Source: Pseudomonadota bacterium (GTDB lineage Bacteria > Pseudomonadota > Gammaproteobacteria > Steroidobacterales > Woeseiaceae). From it: DNA of 40,214 nucleotides. The position numbers and the translations under genes are program-made. The notes under the pieces were generated by a model. The model worked only from the letters and a program-made list of their open reading frames with translations, had not been told where the DNA came from and ran no database searches. Below, piece after piece: positions 34,604 through 40,214 of this stretch. Numbering within the stretch: position 1 is the stretch's first letter; the number at the start of each line of letters is the position of its first letter. The DNA lies in assembly GCA_022567295.1 (NCBI GenBank), contig JADFHE010000026.1, forward strand, positions 1 through 40,214. The letters are read 5' to 3'.

Positions 34604-36433
34604 GTGAGTGACGACACGCCATTCGAGTTCAAATCTTTTCTGCGGAGCCTGACACACCGGCCCGGCGTGTACCGCATGCTCGATGCGAAGCACAAGGTCA
34701 TTTATGTCGGCAAAGCGCGCGACCTCAAAAAACGCGTTTCCAGCTACTTCAATCGTACCCACGACGCGCCCAAAACGGCGGCGATGATGGAGCAGGTTGC
34801 ACGAGTTGAAGTTACCGTGGCGAACACCGAGGCGGAGGCGTTGATTCTTGAATACAGCCATATCAAACAACTCAAGCCGCGTTTCAATATTTTGCTCCGG
34901 GATGACAAGAGTTATCCGTACATTTACGCCTCCACCGAGCATGACTTCCCGCGACTCAAGTTTCATCGCGGGCCGCGGCGGGGAAAGGGGCGCTATTTCG
35001 GACCCTATCCGAGTACCTCAGCGGTACGGAAAACACTGAACGAACTCGAAAAGCTGTTTCTGATTCGTAACTGCGCCGACAGTTTTTTTCGCAATCGCAC
35101 GCGACCGTGCCTGCAGTATCAGATCAAACGCTGCACGGCGCCATGTGTCGATCTGATTGCCAAAGAGCAATACGCTAAAGATATCGACGCCGCCATATTG
35201 TTTCTTGACGGCAAAAATAAAAGCGTCGTGAATTCCTTTGTCGAGCGCATGGAGCAGGCCGCCGAAAAACAGGATTACGAGCAGGCGGCACGTCTGCGGG
35301 ATCAAATTTCGAAGTTGAAGGAAATTGAGGCGCGTCAACTTGTAAAGCGCACCAGCAACATGGATCTCGATATCCTGGGATTCGCGTCCAATAGTGCGAT
35401 TCATTGCGTCACGGTCATGTTTATCCGCAACGGCGCGGTCATCGGCAGTCGCGATCATTTTCCTCGCCTGCACGGCGAAACCGACAAACAGAAGATCCTC
35501 AACGCCTTTGTCGCACAGTATTATCTGGCCCGCGACGCGCCAGCCGAAATTATCATCGAGGCCGAAATCGAAGACGGCGAATTACTGCAGCAGGAATTGA
35601 CGGAGCGTGTAGGCCATAAGGTCCGGATTCGATCAAGAGTCAGGGGAGACCGCGTGCGCTGGTTACAGATGGCGAGGACCAATGCCGAGCAGGGTCTGAA
35701 CCTCAAGGTGGCAAGCAATGCGACGATCAGGCGTCAGTTCCTGGCGCTCGGCGAAGCTCTTGAGCTGGACGACACGCCGCAGCGATTGGAATGTTTCGAT
35801 GTGAGCCACACGTCAGGGGAAGCGACCGTGGGCTCCTGCGTGGTCTTCAATACGGCCGGCGCGCTGAAGAGTGATTACCGAAGATTCAACCTCAGTCCCG
35901 CGGCAGCTGGCGACGACTACGGTGCGATGTCTGAAGCGTTGCAACGTCGCTACGCTCGGGTGAAGAAAGGCGAAGTACCAATGCCCGATATTCTCTTCGT
36001 CGATGGCGGCAAAGGACAGTTGGCAGAGGCAATGAAAGTGCTCGGTGAACTGGAGCTCGACTGGCTGACTGTCGTTGGCGTCTCGAAAGGGCGGTCGCGG
36101 CGACCCGGAGCGGAACAGCTGTTCCGTCCGGGTAAGAAATTGCCAATGACGCTGCCTCCTGATTCACCGGCATTGCTGTTGATCCAACAGATTCGCGATG
36201 AGGCGCATCGATTTGCAATCACAGGCCATCGACAACGCCGCGCAAAGGCACGTCGAACGTCCAGGCTCGAAGAGATTCCAGGGCTGGGTCCGAAGAGACG
36301 CCGGGAATTACTGCGCCAGTTCGGCGGCCTGCAAGGCGTGACCGGGGCAGGGGTTGACGATCTTGCGGAAGTACATGGTATTAGTCGAAAATTGGCTGAA
36401 ACCATATACAATGCGCTGCATCTGGATGGCTGA
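34604..36433 (+). CDS. uvrC: Excinuclease ABC subunit C
   Basis: Makes both incisions in nucleotide excision repair. The 609-residue protein contains the GIY-YIG nuclease (RPGVYRMLDAKHKVIYVGKA, about 19-38), a cysteine cluster (CLQYQIKRCTAPC), the UVR UvrB-binding helix (EKQDYEQAARLRDQISKL), the RNase H-like EndoV half (ECFDVSHTSGEATVGSCVVF; VDGGKGQL) and tandem helix-hairpin-helix (IPGLGPKRRRELLRQFGG). I chose GTG 34604 (GGAG six bases upstream) over GTG 34571. pgsA follows 18 bases later. Confidence 0.97.
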   Translation: MSDDTPFEFKSFLRSLTHRPGVYRMLDAKHKVIYVGKARDLKKRVSSYFNRTHDAPKTAAMMEQVARVEVTVANTEAEALILEYSHIKQLKPRFNILLRDDKSYPYIYASTEHDFPRLKFHRGPRRGKGRYFGPYPSTSAVRKTLNELEKLFLIRNCADSFFRNRTRPCLQYQIKRCTAPCVDLIAKEQYAKDIDAAILFLDGKNKSVVNSFVERMEQAAEKQDYEQAARLRDQISKLKEIEARQLVKRTSNMDLDILGFASNSAIHCVTVMFIRNGAVIGSRDHFPRLHGETDKQKILNAFVAQYYLARDAPAEIIIEAEIEDGELLQQELTERVGHKVRIRSRVRGDRVRWLQMARTNAEQGLNLKVASNATIRRQFLALGEALELDDTPQRLECFDVSHTSGEATVGSCVVFNTAGALKSDYRRFNLSPAAAGDDYGAMSEALQRRYARVKKGEVPMPDILFVDGGKGQLAEAMKVLGELELDWLTVVGVSKGRSRRPGAEQLFRPGKKLPMTLPPDSPALLLIQQIRDEAHRFAITGHRQRRAKARRTSRLEEIPGLGPKRRRELLRQFGGLQGVTGAGVDDLAEVHGISRKLAETIYNALHLDG

Positions 36434-36451
36434 ACAAAGACTGAGCGAACG

Positions 36452-37024
36452 TTGAAGCTTCATCTTGCGAACATACTCACGCTGTTTCGAATTGCGGCTA
36501 TTCCTGTCGTGGTGATCTGTTTCTACAGCGAAATGCCCCACGCACGTCCAATTGCCGCCATCTTGTTTGGAATTGCGGCGGTCACCGACATTATCGATGG
36601 TTGGGTGGCGAGGCGCTATGGACAGACGTCGCGATTCGGTGAATTTCTGGATCCAGTGGCCGACAAGCTCATGGTATCCATTGCGCTGGTGATGCTGGTG
36701 CAGGCCGAATCCGGCTGGTTTGAAGATGTCATCGCGATGATAATCATTGGCCGCGAAATCACGGTTTCGGCCTTGCGCGAATGGATGGCGACGATCGGCG
36801 AACGTACTAATGTCAGAGTCTCGATCGCCGGAAAGATAAAGACCGTGCTGCAGATGTTCGGGATCGCTTTCATGGTTTACAAGAATTCGTTGTTCGGAAT
36901 CCCGGTATATACGGTTGGTTTCGTATTGCTTGTTTTAGCGGCTATTATGACCATCTGGTCGATGGTTATTTATCTGAAGGCCGCCTGGCCGTTTATTGTG
37001 AACGATCAGGACGTAACGAATTAG
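36452..37024 (+). CDS. pgsA: CDP-diacylglycerol-glycerol-3-phosphate 3-phosphatidyltransferase
   Basis: Commits CDP-diacylglycerol to phosphatidylglycerol synthesis in the inner membrane. The 190-residue protein has about five to six hydrophobic segments and the CDP-alcohol phosphotransferase motif D49-G50-x2-A53-R54-x8-G63-x3-D67-x3-D71 (DGWVARRYGQTSRFGEFLDP and onward). The start is TTG 36452. The order uvrC-pgsA-tRNA-Gly matches E. coli uvrC-pgsA-glyW. Confidence 0.95.
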   Translation: MKLHLANILTLFRIAAIPVVVICFYSEMPHARPIAAILFGIAAVTDIIDGWVARRYGQTSRFGEFLDPVADKLMVSIALVMLVQAESGWFEDVIAMIIIGREITVSALREWMATIGERTNVRVSIAGKIKTVLQMFGIAFMVYKNSLFGIPVYTVGFVLLVLAAIMTIWSMVIYLKAAWPFIVNDQDVTN

Positions 37025-37043
37025 GAAATGCCGGAATTACGCC

Positions 37044-37071
37044 TTGACTTGAGCCCGACACAGGCTAAAAT
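37044..37071 (+). promoter_or_regulatory. Promoter of tRNA-Gly
   Basis: TTGACT (37044-37049), 16-base spacer, TAAAAT (37066-37071), with a GC-rich stretch (CTCGGCCC) at the expected start point, a discriminator typical of stringently controlled stable RNA genes. The tRNA begins 12 bases after the -10. Confidence 0.6.
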
Positions 37072-37082
37072 CTCGGCCCTTC

Positions 37083-37158
37083 GCGGGAATAGCTCAGTTG
37101 GTAGAGCGCAACCTTGCCAAGGTTGAGGTCGCCAGTTCGAACCTGGTTTCCCGCTCCA
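37083..37158 (+). tRNA. tRNA-Gly(GCC)
   Basis: A 76-base tRNA with all arms paired: acceptor GCGGGAA/TTCCCGC, D arm GCTC...GAGC, anticodon stem CAACC/GGTTG around TTGCCAA (anticodon GCC at 37116-37118), T arm GCCAG-TTCGAAC-CTGGT, discriminator T and encoded CCA. It is single here, where enterics continue with tRNA-Cys and tRNA-Leu. Accessory DNA follows directly. Confidence 0.97.
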
Positions 37159-37190
37159 AAAATCAAAGACTTACGGTTTCCTTGCTGATT

Positions 37191-37212
37191 TCATGCGTAA
37201 ATCATGCGTAAA
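37191..37212 (+). repeat. Tandem 11-bp direct repeat beside tRNA-Gly
   Basis: TCATGCGTAAA occurs twice back to back, 33 bases after the tRNA 3' end. Short direct repeats at this position are typical of arm-type sites of integrases that use tRNA genes. No integrase gene is found. Confidence 0.5.
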
Positions 37213-37236
37213 AACCGAAGTTAACGCGAATGACTC

Positions 37237-37265
37237 AAGGTCTCCACTCGGAGGCCTTGTTTTTT
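37237..37265 (+). terminator. Intrinsic terminator of tRNA-Gly
   Basis: Perfect 9-bp stem (AAGGTCTCC / GGAGGCCTT, one T-G pair) with loop ACTC at 37237-37258, then G and six T residues (37260-37265). Confidence 0.85.
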
Positions 37266-37571
37266 GGCGATTTGCGCGCAAATTTGATCGGAGAGGCAAG
37301 ATCACCTGTGCATCAAGTTGCAAAAAATCGCCTTGGTAGCGGCATCTCGTCGTGCCGAAGTCAGGGACACAGGCGGTAGAGATCAGGTCAACGTAGTCGA
37401 TTTTCCGTGGTGCTCGAATGTCTGCTTTCACTAAAAGCGGTCATTCAATTCGATTTATATTCGACTTATTGACGGTCCGCTTTCGGCCAATAGCGGTCGT
37501 AATCAAGCATTGCTATCTGACCACTTCTGACCGTGCATAGCTTCGCAGCGAGCGAAACGGTAGTCGCTTGA
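37266..37571. other. Gene-free start of the right island, palindrome copies 8-9
   Basis: No gene is supported here. Two good copies of the island palindrome lie at 37416-37446 (GAATGTCTGCTTT...AAAGCGGTCATTC, arms nearly perfect) and 37471-37500 (GACGGTCCGCTTTCGGCCAA and onward to CGGTCGT). Confidence 0.6.
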
Positions 37572-38444
37572 TTAGTTGGCGTGCAGGCGTTCCGCTAGGT
37601 CCGACACACCCCATTCTTCAACGATTTTGCCTTCCTCATATCGAGTGACGATCATACTCCGCCACGTAATCAAGCTGCCCGAGGCAGGGACACCGAGATA
37701 CTCGCCTTGATGTGTCCCGCGATGGGTGCGTTGCCAAGCCACCTTGTCGCCCTCCGTAGTAAGAATCTCAACTTCTACTCTGAGATCAGGGAACGCGGTG
37801 CGGATCGAAGTCAGGAAGGCTTTGATCGCGTCGGGACCGCCCTCGGAGTCGCCCTCAGCGCCGTGAAAAACGTAAGTTGGTGCAAACAACTCCTCAACCA
37901 ATTCCAGGTTGCCTTTGTTCAATAACTCTTCGTTCGCCCTCTGGATCTGAGGCGCCCAATCAATGTTCCCTTCTTTGGAATTCCAGATTCCGCGTGCAAT
38001 CTTCCAACTACCGTCTGCTTGCCGTTCAACGGTATTCAGGAACCTCCCGCTACTGCGCTGCGGTGCGCCACTCGCTGGGGTGAACACGCCGGAAAACGTT
38101 CCCGTAACCATCCCCCAATCACCGAACACCTGAACTTCGTCTATTGTTCCAGAGCATTGGTACTTCGTTCCTTGCCACATTTTCTCGTGCCACGCGCGAA
38201 TCGCCTGCTGACCAATGACATCTGACTTACCCGGCGGCATAAGCACAGCGTCAGTCGTGAATAGCTTCATTTTCGCCTCAATGTCGCGATCCGCCTCGGC
38301 CCTGCACCAGTCATCAACGGGTAGGCTTCGAATGGCTGCGTCGGCTGACGTGGTTTTTTCTTGCTCCGATTCAGCATCGATGGGTACGGAACAACCACCT
38401 ATAGCAAAGGCTAGGATGATTAATGGGAATCGTTGTAACTGCAT
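37572..38444 (-). CDS. Lipoprotein with tandem SnoaL/NTF2-like domains
   Basis: A 290-residue protein with a lipoprotein signal (FPLIILAFAIGGC, lipidated C18). Residues about 38-160 form a DUF4440/SnoaL-like domain (DWCRAEADRDIEAKMKLFTT, VTGTFSGVFTP, SGRFLNTVERQADGSWKIAR). Residues about 170-288 form a second, ester-cyclase-like SnoaL domain (ANEELLNKGNLELVEELFAP, AFLTSIRTAFPDLRVEVE, YEEGKIVEEWGVSD). Such cone-shaped pockets bind small hydrophobic molecules; the substrate is unknown. It is likely anchored to an envelope membrane. Two fused NTF2 domains behind one lipobox is an uncommon arrangement. It stands alone, flanked by palindromes. Confidence 0.75.
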   Translation of the reverse strand: MQLQRFPLIILAFAIGGCSVPIDAESEQEKTTSADAAIRSLPVDDWCRAEADRDIEAKMKLFTTDAVLMPPGKSDVIGQQAIRAWHEKMWQGTKYQCSGTIDEVQVFGDWGMVTGTFSGVFTPASGAPQRSSGRFLNTVERQADGSWKIARGIWNSKEGNIDWAPQIQRANEELLNKGNLELVEELFAPTYVFHGAEGDSEGGPDAIKAFLTSIRTAFPDLRVEVEILTTEGDKVAWQRTHRGTHQGEYLGVPASGSLITWRSMIVTRYEEGKIVEEWGVSDLAERLHAN

Positions 38445-38902
38445 GGCTTTGCTCCAGTGACGGATACTCTGTATGGGCTAAGTATAGTAGTTCGCTAGCA
38501 AGTCGCTTGCCGAGCCACACAATGTCTGCTTCGGGTCATTAGCAGACCTAAAACGCGAAATTAGCTTAATGTCTGCTTTCGGCGGTGAAGCGGTCGTTCA
38601 ACCGCTGATTTTCGGAGGCCGGATTCTCAATGTCTGCTTTACTCAATAGCGGACGTTCAGACTGGTGAAAATGGCATGAAATTAGGGTCCGCTTTCGGCC
38701 ACAAGCGGACGTTCAAGCAACAACCGAAAGGCCCATCTATTCAGCCGATTTATCAATCATGCTTGACGACGGTGGAACCTCCATCAATATCCGATCTACT
38801 TCGCGGTGAAAATCCGGCCGCCCTTCCTGTAACCCCAGATCGCGCCAAATTGGCGCGAAATACCTTATCATCGGCACCGTCACTCCAGCAAAGGGGCGGA
38901 AC
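38445..38902. other. Gene-free stretch with four palindromes and an operator-like site
   Basis: No coding sequence is supported. Palindrome copies 10-13 lie at 38520-38548 (AATGTCTGCTTCGGGTCATT and onward), 38568-38600, 38628-38660 and 38684-38716, the densest run in the window. Just before the hydrolase gene is a perfect 17-base palindrome, CGCGCCAAATTGGCGCG (38841-38857), nine bases upstream of a TATCAT hexamer; it could be an operator. Confidence 0.6.
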
Positions 38903-39832
38903 ATGAGACGGTGCGTTCGGGCGACCGTTTGGGCTTTGGCGGCACTGTGCTTGGCTGCTCCAGCCCACGGTCAAACCGGTTTTTCAATCATCCCGGATGT
39001 AGTCTATGGACATAAGGACGGGCTTGCTCTCACGTTCGATGTCTTCACGCCGGATGAGGCGAATGGTGCGGCGGTGCTGTGGATAGTGAGCAGTGGATGG
39101 GAGTCGTGGTGGAGGAGGCCCGACGAGGACGGGGCTCTACCCGAATATGAGTCGCTTCTTCGTAGCGGGTTCACGGTGCTTCGAGTTCGGCACGGAAGTG
39201 CTCCTCGTTACAAGGTGCCAGAAGCCTACGCGGACCTCCGTCGGGCTGTCCGGTTCATACGACTGAATAGCACGGCCTACGGCGTCGATCCCAACCGGCT
39301 CGGTGTAGCCGGGTGGAGTGCTGGCGGCCACCTCGCCCTCATGATTGGTCTAGCTGCCGACGAGGGCGATCCCACCGCAGACGATGAGACATTGAGAGGC
39401 AGCAGCAAAGTGGCGGCGGTCGTCGCCATCTTCCCGCCCATTGACCTTCGTGCGCACCGCACGCACAGCGAGTCCTCTCCTCCCGATTTCCCGAACGACG
39501 CTATGTATTTCGCATCCGGCGTTTTGCGGTCATTGCTGACCGGCCAAACATTCTATAAGGCGTTGGTTTTCGATGACGTAGTTGCCGCCTCCGTTTCACC
39601 AATCCTTCACGTCTCCGCAGACGATCCGCCGACATTGCTGATCCACGGGGACGCGGACCGTGTGGTCGACCCCAACAACAGCCGGGTCATCCACGAGGCG
39701 TTGGCGAATCGGGGCGTCGAGACGGACCTCGTAGTTGTTGTAGATGGGCCACATGGGTTCGAAGAGCCGGAGCACAACAAGCAATTGAGAGAAGCCATGG
39801 TTGCTTGGTTTGAGCGACACCTAGGGTTGTAG
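38903..39832 (+). CDS. Secreted alpha/beta hydrolase (esterase/lipase-like)
   Basis: A 309-residue protein with a signal peptide (VWALAALCLAAPAHG, cleavage about residue 23). It has the catalytic triad of the esterase/peptidase S9-like alpha/beta hydrolases: S139 in GWSAGG, D252 in HGDADRVVD and H284 in DGPHGF. The oxyanion region is near VSSGWESWW (about 62-70), and ADLRRAVRFIRLNSTAYGVD precedes the nucleophile elbow as in BD-FAE-like esterases. It is probably periplasmic or secreted and acts on short esters; the substrate is unknown. AGGGGCGG precedes the ATG. Confidence 0.82.
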   Translation: MRRCVRATVWALAALCLAAPAHGQTGFSIIPDVVYGHKDGLALTFDVFTPDEANGAAVLWIVSSGWESWWRRPDEDGALPEYESLLRSGFTVLRVRHGSAPRYKVPEAYADLRRAVRFIRLNSTAYGVDPNRLGVAGWSAGGHLALMIGLAADEGDPTADDETLRGSSKVAAVVAIFPPIDLRAHRTHSESSPPDFPNDAMYFASGVLRSLLTGQTFYKALVFDDVVAASVSPILHVSADDPPTLLIHGDADRVVDPNNSRVIHEALANRGVETDLVVVVDGPHGFEEPEHNKQLREAMVAWFERHLGL

Positions 39833-39856
39833 TGCGCAAAAACTCCATCGGTGCTG

Positions 39857-40087
39857 TCAAGCTGCCCATTCGTACACATGATGCAGCCCGCCGAGGACCG
39901 GTTTCGATATGAGATGCACTGTGGATTCAGCACAGCCAAGCTCGTCAGCGATAATTTGCTGGGGAAGCTTCATGGTGTGATACAGAACGGCTAAATGTTC
40001 GCGACTGAGATTGATCAGTGAAAGACAGTATTGCTCTATGTATTCGCGCGCGAGCAATCGTCGTTCATCATGCTTTTTCGGAGTCAT
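39857..40087 (-). CDS. Small helix-turn-helix protein
   Basis: A 76-residue protein from ATG 40087 (MTPKKHDERRLLAREYIEQY start). Residues about 41-60, LPQQIIADELGCAESTVHLI, fit a helix-turn-helix of the sigma-70 region 4 or response-regulator type. The ATG belongs to a palindrome copy and marks the exact end of the 127-bp duplicated block, so the frame was probably completed by the rearrangement. A longer frame to 40210 would read through the zinc-ribbon gene in the wrong frame and is rejected. The ribosome site is weak. Confidence 0.45.
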   Translation of the reverse strand: MTPKKHDERRLLAREYIEQYCLSLINLSREHLAVLYHTMKLPQQIIADELGCAESTVHLISKPVLGGLHHVYEWAA

Positions 40088-40114
40088 GTCCGCTTTCGGC
40101 CAGGAGCGGTCATT
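40085..40114. repeat. Palindrome family, copy 14
   Basis: CATGTCCGCTTTCGGCCAGG and onward to GCGGTCATTGGCA. It is the same repeat copy as at 32555-32586, in inverse orientation, as part of the duplicated block. Confidence 0.7.
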
Positions 40115-40214
40115 GGCAATCTCGCTAATCGTCAAGATATAGACCTGACTTGACCTTGCGTTTGTAGCATCTAGGGCAAACCGGAATGCTACCGTCCATT
40201 CTCCAACCAACTGC
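40088..40214 (-). repeat. 127-bp perfect inverted repeat, right copy
   Basis: Exact reverse complement of 32457-32583; it continues to the last base of the window, so the duplication is at least this long. Confidence 0.95.
40125..40214 (-). CDS. Second copy of the zinc-ribbon protein, C-terminal 29 codons (runs off right edge)
   Basis: The frame enters from outside the window and ends at TAG 40127-40125. Its visible 29 residues, including IPVCPRCYKRK, are identical at DNA level to residues 73-101 of the gene at 32241. Whether the N-terminal half is also conserved cannot be seen. Confidence 0.6.
   Translation of the reverse strand, partial: AVGWRMDGSIPVCPRCYKRKVKSGLYLDD

Noticed and set aside
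37171-37431. 86-codon minus-strand ORF after tRNA-Gly
   Set aside because: It crosses the tRNA terminator and a palindrome and has no recognisable protein features.
31553-40114. CRISPR array
   Set aside because: Repeat spacing is irregular, arms vary, and no cas genes are present.

Overview
The window reads as the chromosome of a free-living, probably marine gammaproteobacterium. This is inferred from gene content and order: a fused aspartokinase-homoserine dehydrogenase heading thrABC, uvrC-pgsA followed by a glycine tRNA as in enterics, rluE next to an icd start, a class II DAHP synthase, and a saccharopine-type lysine breakdown pair. The genus cannot be fixed from the sequence alone.

Layout. 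1-1.0 kb is a scrambled accessory edge: the start of a GH130-like glycosidase leaving the window, a trypsin-like fragment without a start codon, paired direct repeats of the kind seen beside integrase attachment sites, and the detached 3' half of a lysine tRNA. 1.0-6.4 kb holds thrA-thrB-thrC (threonine biosynthesis, translationally coupled) and a membrane NERD protein. 6.4-9.1 kb (minus) is an ABC exporter pair plus tatD. 9.2-10.7 kb has an exported beta-solenoid protein and a YgjP-like metallohydrolase. 10.7-15.5 kb (minus) is mnmA, acnA, a class III sirtuin one base behind acnA, and a small ORF. 15.6-20.4 kb carries a TfoX-like protein, a TonB-dependent receptor, an uncharacterised protein and purB. 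20.5-26.9 kb (plus) is fumC, a CoA-pyrophosphatase NUDIX, mazG, a glycine-zipper protein, a PepSY-like exported protein, a PhoP/PhoQ-like two-component pair and an asparaginase-domain protein. 27.1-29.8 kb (minus) is the saccharopine dehydrogenase / aminoadipate-semialdehyde dehydrogenase pair, divergent from DAHP synthase at 30.1 kb.

From 31.5 kb the sequence alternates between core and accessory DNA. Two islands (31.5-33.2 and 37.2-40.2 kb) hold small orphan genes and about fourteen copies of a roughly 30-bp palindrome (core GTCCGCTTT...AAAGCGGAC, usually flanked by AATG/CATT) that I did not find elsewhere in the window. They flank the core block rluE / uracil-DNA glycosylase / uvrC / pgsA / tRNA-Gly. 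A perfect 127-bp inverted duplication links the islands and carries the 3' end of a zinc-ribbon gene with its palindrome. One site at 33.0 kb has the architecture of an integron attC site.

The most informative hidden features are: a 31-codon remnant of the isocitrate dehydrogenase gene (icd) between rluE and the glycosylase; a multi-hairpin element at 26.9-27.1 kb whose inverted ends supply the stop codons of both flanking convergent genes; and the repeat family with its inverted duplication. Core genes are intact and ordinary; novelty is concentrated in the two islands and the left edge.
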